From: Lactobacillus sp.
Lineage (GTDB): Bacteria; Bacillota; Bacilli; Lactobacillales; Lactobacillaceae
DNA length: 64,000 nucleotides
Assembly: GCA_022484695.1 (NCBI GenBank)
Contig: JAKVKU010000011.1
Location: 1-64,000, forward strand
Reading direction: 5' to 3'
Notes under the pieces: model-generated
Seen by the model: only the letters and a program-made list of their open reading frames with translations
What the model was told of the DNA's origin: nothing
The model's database searches: none
Made by a program: the position numbers and the translations under genes
Part shown: positions 1 through 7,023 of the stretch, one piece after another
Position numbering within the stretch: position 1 is the first letter of the stretch
How the letters are laid out: every line of letters starts with the position of its first letter

Positions 1-1
1 G

Positions 2-2398
2 GAACAAGTAACTAAAAAATTAATCTCTAACCCGTTGCTGAACCTGGCCACGGCGCCCAACAAGTTAACGAAAAAATGGCATAATCAAGAAATGTCCTGG
101 GCTGATTTTCTAAAGCACCTAACTACCCCGACCATTACCCAGGAGACCCAGGAAGAGTATTTTAAAATGTCTAAAGGCCAGCGGGACGATATCAAAGATG
201 TGGGCGGTTATGTTGGCGGTTTTCTAAAACAGGGCCGCCGCAAAGCCGACGCCGTCCAGTCCCGCAGCATGATCACGCTAGACGCGGATTTCCCTAAGCC
301 CGGTCTTTGGGAAGACGTGACAATGGTATTTGATAGCGCGGTCGCCGCTTATTCTACCCATAGTTACACGACAAAAAATCCCCGTATCAGATTAATCATC
401 CCCCTAAAGCGACTGGTCACGCCTGATGAGTACGTCCCTCTGGCCCGTAAGGTAGCCCAGATGTTTGGGATGGACAGCTTTGACGACACCACCTATCAGC
501 CGGAACGATTGATGTTTTGGGCCAGCCATAGCATCAACGCCCCATACTTTTTCCGTTATGAAGATGGACCGCTCCTGGATCCAGATGAAATCTTAGGCCA
601 GTATGAAGACTGGCGCGACTCAAGTTTCTGGCCGGTGAGCAGCCGAGAGCACTCAGTTCATGAGACCCAAGCCAAGAAGGCCGGCGACCCGTTGACCAAG
701 CCCGGCGTCGTTGGTGCCTTTAACCGGACCTACGATATCAAGAGTGTCATCGATACCTTTTTACCGGACACCTATGAGCCTACTAGCCACGATGACCGCT
801 ACACCTATACCGCTGGGACCACCAGCGCGGGTTTAGTGTTATATGATGACAAGTTTGCCTATAGCCATCACGGCACCGACCCCACTGGGGACATGCTGAC
901 AAACGCTTTTGACCTGGTCAGGCTCCACAAGTTTGGCGGCTTAGATGATAAAGCCAAAGACGGGGCCAGCGTCACAACGTTACCGAGCTATAAAGCTATG
1001 ATGGATTTTGCTTTAGAGGATAAACGGGTCAAAGCCGAATGGGCCAAAGAAAAAATTGGCGAGGCTCAGGAAGAATTCAGCGATGACCCTGAGGAACAAG
1101 AAGACCTGGAGGACTGGTTGAGTGTTAACGCCTTAGGTAATCCAGTCATCAACCCATACCTGTTAGCCCAACACATCAATAGGGACTTGCCAACTTACTA
1201 CAACGGTAAAGAGTTCATTCGTTACGATAAGGATACCGGTATCTGGCGCACGGATGCCGAGGATTATTTAAAAGGGTTGATCACTAATAAGTATTTACGA
1301 AAGCTGGCTAAGATAAGCCCGGTACGTGAGACGGTGGCCTCAGTGCAGAACATTATTGTCACTAGTAAAGAGTTCCCCACCAGCGACCTAAACAAATTGA
1401 TTTTAAGCAATGGGGTCTATGACCTGGCGACGGATAGCTTTGTACCTGAGTTTGACCCAGATTTACACGGGCGTATCAGTCATCCCATCAAATACGACAC
1501 TAAAGCCAGGGCAGATACGTTTGACAGTTATATTGAGTGGTTAGTAGGCGCGGAGCACAAGCCATTTATCTATGAGTGGTTTGGCTACAATTTCTATCGG
1601 GCTTATTCCATTCAAAAGATGCTATTCCTTTATGGTAGTGGCGGGACCGGTAAATCAACCCTGTTCAATATCCTAAAAGAGATGATTGGGACACAAAGCT
1701 TTTCAGCAGTAACGTTAGAAGCCTTGATGACCAAGCAATTCGCCGCAGCCAATCTATACCAAAAGACTGCTAACTTTGATACCGATGCCAAGCCTGAGTT
1801 TTTAGGGGATGGGTCAACGCTAAAAATAATGACTGGTGAAGATACGGTGTACGCCGATGTTAAGTTTGAACAACCATTGAGTTTTAGTAATTTTGCCAAG
1901 CTGAATTTTGCCATGAATGCTTTACCCCCAATGCGGGACTTTAGCGGTGGCTTAGAGCGGCGGGCGATAATCCTAAAGGTTGATAAAAAAGTAACGAATG
2001 CCGTCAAAAAGGAATTGCCATATTCTCAAATGCTAAAAGAGTTACCAGGTATATTCAACTTAGCGATGGCCGGTTTACGGCGGGCCCTGAAACAGAACGG
2101 GTTTACCGTGACAGGGGCGATGAATGACGAATTAGCCCATTGGCTTAAAGGTAATGATCAGGTAGCCAGATTTATCGAAGAGAACTGCAATGTTGGCGAA
2201 AAGTATCACATTGCTGTGGAAGACTTCTATTTAGTTTATCAGCAGGCAAGTGATGAGGCCGGGGAAAAGCCCCTGGGGAAGTACAAATTTTACCAACGTA
2301 TTGAGGAACTCGGATTTAAACGTAGAAAGATTGAAGTTAGCGGTCAACGGGTCACCAGTTGGATCGGCATTCAACCCAAAATCAATGATTTTGATTAG
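2..2398 (+). CDS. Phage primase-helicase (AEP primase plus SF3/D5-type helicase), 5' end cut by window edge
   Basis: Replication protein that would prime and unwind phage DNA. The first half carries archaeo-eukaryotic primase hallmarks: a DxD motif in TLDADF (nt ~280-300) and a following STHSYTT...R segment. The second half is a superfamily 3 helicase of the D5/P4 type, with Walker A GSGGTGKST near nt 1635-1662 and a conserved acidic/Asn-rich region after it (PEFLGDGSTLK, NFAKLNFAMNALPP). The frame stays open upstream to base 2. The first possible start, a TTG at 35, has no ribosome binding site, so the true start probably lies left of the window. About 800 codons are visible. It heads the visible replication module, followed by VRR-NUC and SNF2 genes. 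Assignment to the family is firm; the primase half is inferred from motifs. Confidence 0.9.
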   Translation, partial: EQVTKKLISNPLLNLATAPNKLTKKWHNQEMSWADFLKHLTTPTITQETQEEYFKMSKGQRDDIKDVGGYVGGFLKQGRRKADAVQSRSMITLDADFPKPGLWEDVTMVFDSAVAAYSTHSYTTKNPRIRLIIPLKRLVTPDEYVPLARKVAQMFGMDSFDDTTYQPERLMFWASHSINAPYFFRYEDGPLLDPDEILGQYEDWRDSSFWPVSSREHSVHETQAKKAGDPLTKPGVVGAFNRTYDIKSVIDTFLPDTYEPTSHDDRYTYTAGTTSAGLVLYDDKFAYSHHGTDPTGDMLTNAFDLVRLHKFGGLDDKAKDGASVTTLPSYKAMMDFALEDKRVKAEWAKEKIGEAQEEFSDDPEEQEDLEDWLSVNALGNPVINPYLLAQHINRDLPTYYNGKEFIRYDKDTGIWRTDAEDYLKGLITNKYLRKLAKISPVRETVASVQNIIVTSKEFPTSDLNKLILSNGVYDLATDSFVPEFDPDLHGRISHPIKYDTKARADTFDSYIEWLVGAEHKPFIYEWFGYNFYRAYSIQKMLFLYGSGGTGKSTLFNILKEMIGTQSFSAVTLEALMTKQFAAANLYQKTANFDTDAKPEFLGDGSTLKIMTGEDTVYADVKFEQPLSFSNFAKLNFAMNALPPMRDFSGGLERRAIILKVDKKVTNAVKKELPYSQMLKELPGIFNLAMAGLRRALKQNGFTVTGAMNDELAHWLKGNDQVARFIEENCNVGEKYHIAVEDFYLVYQQASDEAGEKPLGKYKFYQRIEELGFKRRKIEVSGQRVTSWIGIQPKINDFD

Positions 2399-2410
2399 TC
2401 CCACATTTAA

Positions 2411-2724
2411 AAAAAAGTGGGGAAAAAGTCGGACAAAAAGTGGGACACGCCAAAAAAGTGGGCAACTCATTTAAATGGGAACGACTCATCTGAATATCCC
2501 AAACGAAAAAACAACGAAAAAAGTGGGACATAATCCCAAAATGTCGGACATTCCAAAAAAAGTGGGACAGCCACAAAGGTTGATACATCAGCTTTTCAAA
2601 TAGGTGTGTCCCATTGTCCCACTTTTTTATACCTTATAAGAAATTTAAAAGTATAAATATATATGTATAGGTATAGAAACGTGATTACTAAAAGTATATA
2701 AAACTTTTCGAAAAAAGTGGGACA
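2411..2724. repeat. Eight copies of AAAAAAGTGGGACA-type repeat in the gap after the primase gene
   Basis: The 353-base gap 2399-2751 has no convincing gene. It holds copies of the motif at 2411-2421, 2423-2434 (GTCGGAC variant), 2435-2447, 2452-2464, 2517-2530, 2555-2569 and 2711-2724 on the plus strand, and one inverted copy at 2614-2628. The first copy also forms an imperfect hairpin with CCCACATTT just after the primase stop codon. The middle (2630-2710) is very AT-rich. Iterated short motifs beside replication genes are typical of replication origins or of clustered regulator sites; which applies here is unknown. Confidence 0.8.
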
Positions 2725-2751
2725 ACGGGACATTAAGGAGGAACTCAAAAA

Positions 2752-3066
2752 ATGGAACTGGAAAGAACGGTGGAAAGTTATCTAATTGATCAGGTCAAAA
2801 AACGGGGTGGCTTGACCTATAAATGGGTCGCCCCAGGAATCAGGGGAGTGCCTGACAGGATCGTCCTGGTTTATGGCCAGTGTGTATTTTTCGAATTGAA
2901 GCAGGCACATGGTAATTTGAGACGAAATCAAGAATATCAGATCAATAAAATCCGGAAACAGGGCCAAGAGGTTTATGTTTGCTATAACAAGTCTGAGGTG
3001 GATACAGCTTTGGACGAGGTCTTAGATGGGGTGCAAACAGATTTAAGATTAGATGAGTGGTGGTAA
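2752..3066 (+). CDS. VRR-NUC domain nuclease
   Basis: Small (104 aa) PD-(D/E)XK-type nuclease of the virus-type replication-repair (VRR-NUC) family, common next to SNF2-like helicases in Firmicute phages. Visible motifs are GVPDRIV (the catalytic Asp), followed by FFELKQ (the E-x-K pair). The start ATG at 2752 has a TAAGGAGGA site about 10 bases upstream. Its last 14 bases overlap the SNF2 gene, implying translational coupling and a joint role in phage replication, recombination or DNA-end processing. Family assignment is secure; the biological role in such phages is not established. Confidence 0.9.
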   Translation: MELERTVESYLIDQVKKRGGLTYKWVAPGIRGVPDRIVLVYGQCVFFELKQAHGNLRRNQEYQINKIRKQGQEVYVCYNKSEVDTALDEVLDGVQTDLRLDEWW

Positions 3067-4429
3067 CTTGGAAGCTAATTTACATCCCTATCAAAAATAC
3101 AGTGTTCAATGGATACTGGAACATCCCTATTGTGGATTGCTACTAGACATGGGCCTGGGTAAGACCCTATCCAGTTTAACGGCCATCGAAGATTTAATAT
3201 CCCTTTTTGGGGGTACGGGTAAGATTTTAGTGATCGCCCCTTTGACCGTAGCCCGAAGCACGTGGCCGGATGAAATTAAAAAGTGGGACCACACCAAACA
3301 TTTAACCTATAGCCTAGTGCTGGGTCACGAGAAAAAACGGCTGGAGGCTTTGCTGGACGAGGCTGATATTTATATCACCAACCGTGAAAGCGTGGTTTGG
3401 TTAGTGGGACACTACAAACGGCGGTGGCCCTTTGAGACAGTTATAATTGACGAGTTGTCTAGCTTTAAATCCTCACAGGCCCAGCGCTTTAGAGCACTGA
3501 AACGGGTAAGGCCGTTCATGAAAAGAGTTATTGGGCTGACCGGCACACCAGCCCCGAATAGCCTGATGGACCTATGGCCTCAAATGTACCTCCTGGATCA
3601 GGGGAAACGGCTGGGTAAGACCATCACCGAATACCGGGAAAAGTATTTTCATCCCGGGGCTGGCAGTGGGCACGTGGTCTATGAGTGGTTGTTAAACGAT
3701 GGGGCCGAGGAACGGATTTATCAAAAGTTGGCTGACATCTGCATATCCATGAAATCAAAGGATTATCTTAAACTGCCACCACGAACCAACAACACTATCG
3801 AAGTAACCCTGTCACCGAAAGAGTTGAAACAATATCGGACTTTAGAAAGGGATTATATTCTTGAAGACAAAGATGGTGATGTGGTGGCAGCCAATGCCGC
3901 AGTTTTAGCCAATAAGCTTCTACAGATTGCCAACGGTGCAATTTATGACGAGGACGGCGGAGTCCACGCTATCCATAGCAAAAAGCTGGAAGCATTAGGC
4001 CAGGTCATCGAAGAGGCCCAGGGCCAGTCGGTCTTAGTCTTTTATAACTATAAACATGATTTAGAGAGAATCAAAAAGCAGTTTCCTGAAGCAAGGGTCC
4101 TTAATGTGAAGGCTGGAGACGTTGAAAAGTGGAATGCTGGCAAGATACCGATTTTATTGGTACAACCCCAATCCGCGGCCCACGGTCTTAATCTACAACA
4201 GGGTGGCCACATTATTGTTTGGTATTCGCTAGTGTGGTCTTTGGAATATTATCAACAAGCTAACGCCCGGTTAGATAGACAAGGACAAAAAGAGCCGGTC
4301 ATTGTTCATCACCTTGTGGCCAAGGATACGATTGATGAAAACGTGATGCGGGTCTTAGCTGGTAAGGCCAATAACCAAAATGAGTTACTGCAAGCACTTA
4401 AAGCCAGGATCAACGAAATAAGGGGATGA
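3053..4429 (+). CDS. SNF2-family DEAD/DEAH-box helicase (phage)
   Basis: 458-aa ATP-dependent helicase/translocase. Motif I is DMGLGKT (residues ~32-38), motif II is IIDELSSF (~131), motif III is GLTGTPAPNS, and motifs V-VI lie in PQSAAHGLNLQ and QANARLDRQGQ near the C-terminus. The N-terminal segment LHPYQKYSVQW is the usual Q-motif-like start of SNF2 proteins. The length matches the compact phage version, which lacks chromatin-related additions. It overlaps the VRR-NUC gene and is followed after 4 bases by the late regulator gene, so the three are probably co-transcribed with the primase. Confidence 0.92.
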   Translation: MSGGNLEANLHPYQKYSVQWILEHPYCGLLLDMGLGKTLSSLTAIEDLISLFGGTGKILVIAPLTVARSTWPDEIKKWDHTKHLTYSLVLGHEKKRLEALLDEADIYITNRESVVWLVGHYKRRWPFETVIIDELSSFKSSQAQRFRALKRVRPFMKRVIGLTGTPAPNSLMDLWPQMYLLDQGKRLGKTITEYREKYFHPGAGSGHVVYEWLLNDGAEERIYQKLADICISMKSKDYLKLPPRTNNTIEVTLSPKELKQYRTLERDYILEDKDGDVVAANAAVLANKLLQIANGAIYDEDGGVHAIHSKKLEALGQVIEEAQGQSVLVFYNYKHDLERIKKQFPEARVLNVKAGDVEKWNAGKIPILLVQPQSAAHGLNLQQGGHIIVWYSLVWSLEYYQQANARLDRQGQKEPVIVHHLVAKDTIDENVMRVLAGKANNQNELLQALKARINEIRG

Positions 4430-4433
4430 GAAT

Positions 4434-4943
4434 ATGGCGACTGATACCGAGTTAGTAAAAAAGGTGGCAGCTGAAGTGAGACGGCAAAAAAGCCTTGACC
4501 GAAAAGAGGAACGGGACTTCAGGCTTCGTAATACAAAGATATTGTTACGCGAATACCGGAAACTAAAAGCCCACATTGCCATAGCGCCCGAAGAGGACAT
4601 CACACCAGATGAATATAAATTATTGTCTGGTGGCCATCAAGACTTATCCGCCTTAATGAAGTACAAGATATCTACCAAGCGGATAATGAACTACGTCGAT
4701 TTAATACTGGAAAATTACGAGGGGTATTGCAAACGGGGAGACTACTACGAAAAAAGGCGCTGGGATATCATCGAACGTCTTTACCTGTCGGAGACTAAAC
4801 AGTCCCTTTCAAACTTGGCTAGGTATTATAATCTTGACCAAAGTGTCCTGGGTAAGGAAAGAAATAAAGCTATCCAAGACCTCAGCATAATGTTATTTGG
4901 AATCAGGGGGTTAGATGATTTTTTTGACAGCTACATCGCTTAG
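4434..4943 (+). CDS. ArpU/RinA-like phage late-gene transcription regulator
   Basis: 169-aa basic protein. The C-terminal part resembles a sigma-factor region 4 helix-turn-helix: ERLYL, then LSNLARYYNLDQSVLGKERNKAIQDLS. This fold, size and position (end of the replication module, directly before the packaging genes) are those of the ArpU/RinA group, which activates packaging and lysis operons in Gram-positive phages. A set of direct repeats and a TATGAT -10 box lie immediately downstream (4948-4994) and are the natural candidate target. Family call rests on the HTH region and context rather than on end-to-end similarity. Confidence 0.75.
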   Translation: MATDTELVKKVAAEVRRQKSLDRKEERDFRLRNTKILLREYRKLKAHIAIAPEEDITPDEYKLLSGGHQDLSALMKYKISTKRIMNYVDLILENYEGYCKRGDYYEKRRWDIIERLYLSETKQSLSNLARYYNLDQSVLGKERNKAIQDLSIMLFGIRGLDDFFDSYIA

Positions 4944-4947
4944 CCCG

Positions 4948-4994
4948 TGCCGATTTCATGCCGACATCGTACCTTTTTTAAATGTTAATATGAT
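4948..4994 (+). promoter_or_regulatory. Candidate phage late promoter with TGCCGA direct repeats
   Basis: TGCCGAT (4948-4954) and TGCCGAC (4959-4965) are spaced exactly 11 bases apart, one helical turn, with a weaker ATCGTACC element following. A TATGAT -10 box lies at 4989-4994, and there is no recognisable TTGACA -35 box. This is the architecture expected of an activator-dependent promoter, and the putative activator gene ends just 5 bases upstream. The assignment is inference. Confidence 0.5.
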
Positions 4995-5084
4995 AGTGTA
5001 GAAAAATTTAGGGAAGTCCTGAAGCATCTACATCCTCCTACAATAGATTGATACTAGTCAGACCCCTTTATAGTCATGCGTATG

Positions 5085-5115
5085 AGCATCCCCAGCGGCG
5101 GGATGCTTTTTGTTT
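5085..5115 (+). terminator. Rho-independent terminator, plus strand
   Basis: AGCATCCC (5085-5092) pairs with GGGATGCT (5100-5107) and is followed by a T-rich tail on the plus strand. The polarity means it stops plus-strand transcription coming from the replication module or the candidate late promoter; it is not the terminator of the minus-strand hicB gene. It could be bypassed by antitermination. Confidence 0.75.
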
Positions 5116-5118
5116 AGG

Positions 5119-5141
5119 GTAAATAAAAACGCCTAGGCGTT
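5119..5141 (-). terminator. Weak terminator for the hicA-hicB transcript
   Basis: The palindrome AACGCCTAGGCGTT (5128-5141) overlaps the hicB stop codon. On the minus strand it is followed by TTTATTT. The stem is only about five base pairs with a four-base loop, so the call is tentative. Confidence 0.35.
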
Positions 5142-5532
5142 AACCCAAGCGTTCTTGTAAGGCCTCATCTAAAGTTTTTGAGAAGTTGATATTTTCGGCT
5201 TCTGCCCGTTCAGCTAAATCAGCTGAGATGGTCACCTGTTTACGGACTTTCTTTTGGAACTCTTTAGCCTTTTGTTCTAGGTCAGCGGTAACAATGACGG
5301 CGATTGAATCTTTAGTGGGCAGTTCAATGGCATTGGTGCTTGAAGCCTTGGGCAGTTTGCTTTCATCATAGAGCGCCGTGGCAAGGGCATCGCTAGCCAT
5401 TAGATAAGAATTCTCCAGACCGTAGCCCTCTGAAATAGCAGAAGGAACATCGGGGAACTTGATCAGGTAAGTGTCTTTATCATCATGTAAGGGACGCAAG
5501 ACAGCGGGGTAGGCAACTAAACTTTTAACCAT
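5140..5532 (-). CDS. hicB: HicB-family antitoxin
   Basis: 130-aa antitoxin. The N-terminal half (LVAYPAVLRPLHDDKDTYLIKFPDVPS, then a GLENSYLMASDALA segment) is the degraded RNase-H-like fold of HicB that docks on the toxin. The C-terminal half (RKQVTISADLAERAEAEN, then FSKTLDEAL) looks like a ribbon-helix-helix DNA-binding domain for autoregulation. The start ATG has AAGGAG about 9 bases upstream. It follows hicA by 45 bases in the usual toxin-then-antitoxin order. The pair is transcribed against all surrounding phage genes, as expected for a moron. Such systems stabilise the prophage or block other phages; which applies here is unknown. Confidence 0.85.
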   Translation of the reverse strand: MVKSLVAYPAVLRPLHDDKDTYLIKFPDVPSAISEGYGLENSYLMASDALATALYDESKLPKASSTNAIELPTKDSIAVIVTADLEQKAKEFQKKVRKQVTISADLAERAEAENINFSKTLDEALQERLG

Positions 5533-5577
5533 ATTTGATACACTCCTTTTTCTATATGCGAAATAGGGCTTTAAGCC

Positions 5578-5793
5578 CTATCTCTTAATCTGTGACTTCA
5601 GGTAACCTAAGCCAAGTTGTTTTAGAATATCTTCAGCCGTATGGTTGTCGATTACTGAATGCCTTGGGAATGTTGAGGTTCTGTCATTCTTGGGGTTCCT
5701 GAGTTTATCATGGTCATTTCTACCGGTTCCCGAAACATCCCAGATAATTCCGTTTTGCTTAAGCAACTTTCTGAAGTCTCTACTCTTTACCAT
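5578..5793 (-). CDS. hicA: HicA-family mRNA interferase toxin (divergent)
   Basis: 71 aa when started at the ATG at 5793 (MVKSRDFRKLLKQNG), which has a GGGAGG site about 12 bases upstream; a longer open frame to 5853 would run through the promoter and is rejected. The double-stranded-RBD-like HicA fold is recognisable from KLLKQNG, FPRHS and AEDILKQLGL. The catalytic region reads GTGRNDHDKL rather than the common GSHHHF, but keeps one His in the right place. HicA cleaves mRNA on the ribosome and is neutralised by HicB. Family call is good; activity of this divergent copy is unproven. Confidence 0.8.
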   Translation of the reverse strand: MVKSRDFRKLLKQNGIIWDVSGTGRNDHDKLRNPKNDRTSTFPRHSVIDNHTAEDILKQLGLGYLKSQIKR

Positions 5794-5824
5794 CTGTTGG
5801 TTTGTCCTCCCTTCTATAATTAAT

Positions 5825-5860
5825 ACTATACACCCAATACACATATATGTCAATACACAT
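5825..5860 (-). promoter_or_regulatory. hicA-hicB promoter and probable operator
   Basis: On the minus strand TTGACA (5848-5853) and TATAGT (5825-5830) are separated by exactly 17 bases, a near-consensus sigma-A promoter. The direct repeat CAATACACAT occurs at 5835-5844 and 5851-5860, covering the spacer and the -35 box. This suits autorepression by the HicB DNA-binding domain. Confidence 0.75.
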
Positions 5861-5893
5861 TATACACATAATTAAAATAAATACATAAATTTA

Positions 5894-6000
5894 GGGGTAT
5901 ACCTTTTTAGGGGTACCCACTTTTTATGGGGGTCCTTCAAGATGGGGGCCTGGTTTTAAGGGGGTACCTAATTATGGGTACCCTATTTTCATAGGGGTCT
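5894..6000. repeat. Array of seven GGGGTACC-like units with 16-18 base period
   Basis: G-rich units start at 5894 (GGGGTATACC), 5910 (GGGGTACCC), 5928 (GGGGGTCC), 5944 (GGGGGCC), 5960 (GGGGGTACC), 5976 (GGGTACCC) and 5994 (GGGGTCT), with successive spacings of 16, 18, 16, 16, 16 and 18 bases. Linkers are AT-rich. The array lies between the HicA promoter and the HNH endonuclease gene, upstream of terminase. No gene covers it. It could be a terminase or HNH recognition region, comparable in concept to 16-bp R sites of other cos phages, but that is inference. Confidence 0.75.
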
Positions 6001-6050
6001 TATTAAGGCCAGGCCACTTCAGGGGATAGGTATGAAAGGGGATGAGGGGT

Positions 6051-6383
6051 ATGGCTAACCATAGGTTCTATCTATCAGCCAGGTGGAAGCGAAAGCGTGA
6101 AGTTGTCATGCGTCAATATAAGTACGAAGACCAGGAAGCCAAACGCTATGGCAAGGTCATCACTGCCACGATGGTCCATCATATCTATCCTGTGACTGAC
6201 TATCCAGAACTAAGGCTTAAGAGTTGGAACTTGATACCACTGACTGCCGCAACTCACAACAAGATGCACGACCGCGACACTGACAAGATCATTGGCCCAG
6301 GATTGTATTGGCAACGCAAGCGCCGCAAAGACTTCGATAACTTCTATCATGAACACGATAGCAACAACAGCAAAGAAGAATAA
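6051..6383 (+). CDS. HNH endonuclease adjacent to terminase
   Basis: 110-aa HNH nuclease. Motifs are VHHIYPV (first His pair), then WNLIPL, and ATHNKMH as the last His element; the N-terminus FYLSARWKRKREV is typical of phage terminase-associated HNH proteins. Such proteins work with HK97-type terminases in site-specific cos cleavage and packaging. The ATG at 6051 is preferred because AAAGGGG lies 9 bases upstream; an in-frame ATG at 6042 sits too close to that site. Confidence 0.9.
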   Translation: MANHRFYLSARWKRKREVVMRQYKYEDQEAKRYGKVITATMVHHIYPVTDYPELRLKSWNLIPLTAATHNKMHDRDTDKIIGPGLYWQRKRRKDFDNFYHEHDSNNSKEE

Positions 6384-6627
6384 AACTTTTAAATAAATTA
6401 AAAATAAAAAAATAAATAATTTTTAAAAAAATAAAAATCCAGAAAAGTGAAAAACTTCCAGAGAATTAAAACCTAAATATATTTTGGGTGGTTGGCCGAC
6501 TCAGCGCCCGACCGAAAAAATATTTTGAGTCCCCCCACTTTGGTCACTTAGAGAGTGGGCCTTGGGATATCGAGGATAGGGAGCTTTTTCCAAATGCGCC
6601 GGATTCTGGCATAAGTGGGGTGTGAAA
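6384..6627. other. Non-coding region between HNH and terminase small subunit, candidate cos
   Basis: No gene is visible. The first ~85 bases are extremely AT-rich with phased A-tracts (likely bent DNA). They are followed by an abrupt GC-rich block at about 6484-6516 (TTGGCCGACTCAGCGCCC and neighbours) and a CCCCCC/GGGCC-containing stretch to 6560. An AT-rich bend next to a GC-rich cut site between HNH and TerS is the layout expected of a cos region, but no cohesive-end sequence can be proven from sequence alone. Confidence 0.4.
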
Positions 6628-7023
6628 ATGGCGACCAACAGCAAGGAAGCGATAAAAAGGAAGGTCGTTCGTCAAATGAAGGCCTTGGGCAATTACAAGC
6701 CAGAATACAGTGATGTGATAGAAATCTACACCGACTTGATTGTTCAGTATCGTTTGTACTCGGAACAATATGAAGAACAGGGCTATCCCGTATCTGAGGA
6801 GTACACGAATAAGGCCGGGGCCACCAATCAGCGGAAGGTCCCAATCTTGACGGCCCTGGAAACGATACGTAAAGATATTTTGACCTACTCGGACCGCTTA
6901 AGATTAAATCCCAAGGCTGACCAAGTTGAGATTGACCCATCAAAAAGCGCATCGAATGCCCTGGATCGATTTCTAAGCGAGGTGAAGCCACGACATGGGA
7001 ACGGCAATCGAAGACAAAAATAA
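6628..7023 (+). CDS. terS: Terminase small subunit (P27 family)
   Basis: 131-aa DNA-recognition subunit of the packaging motor. The pattern (N-terminal helical region EAIKRKVVRQMKALGNYKPEYSDVIEIYTDLIVQY, then PILTALETIRKDILTYSDRLRLNP) and the position immediately before TerL match P27-type small terminases. The ATG at 6628 has GTGGGG 7 bases upstream; the in-frame GTG at 6622 is less likely. It overlaps the large subunit gene by 29 bases, implying coupled translation. Confidence 0.85.
   Translation: MATNSKEAIKRKVVRQMKALGNYKPEYSDVIEIYTDLIVQYRLYSEQYEEQGYPVSEEYTNKAGATNQRKVPILTALETIRKDILTYSDRLRLNPKADQVEIDPSKSASNALDRFLSEVKPRHGNGNRRQK

Noticed and set aside
2231-2588. Small open frames across the primase end and the repeat region on both strands
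   Set aside because: They overlap the primase gene or read through the short repeats, lack ribosome sites and have low-complexity translations.
5085-5115. This hairpin as the hicB terminator
   Set aside because: The T run follows the stem only on the plus strand; on the minus strand the hairpin is preceded by the As and followed by no T run.
2411-6000. Repeat clusters as CRISPR arrays
   Set aside because: Units are 7-15 bases with short or irregular spacing. CRISPR repeats are longer, with spacers of about 30 bases, and no cas genes are present.
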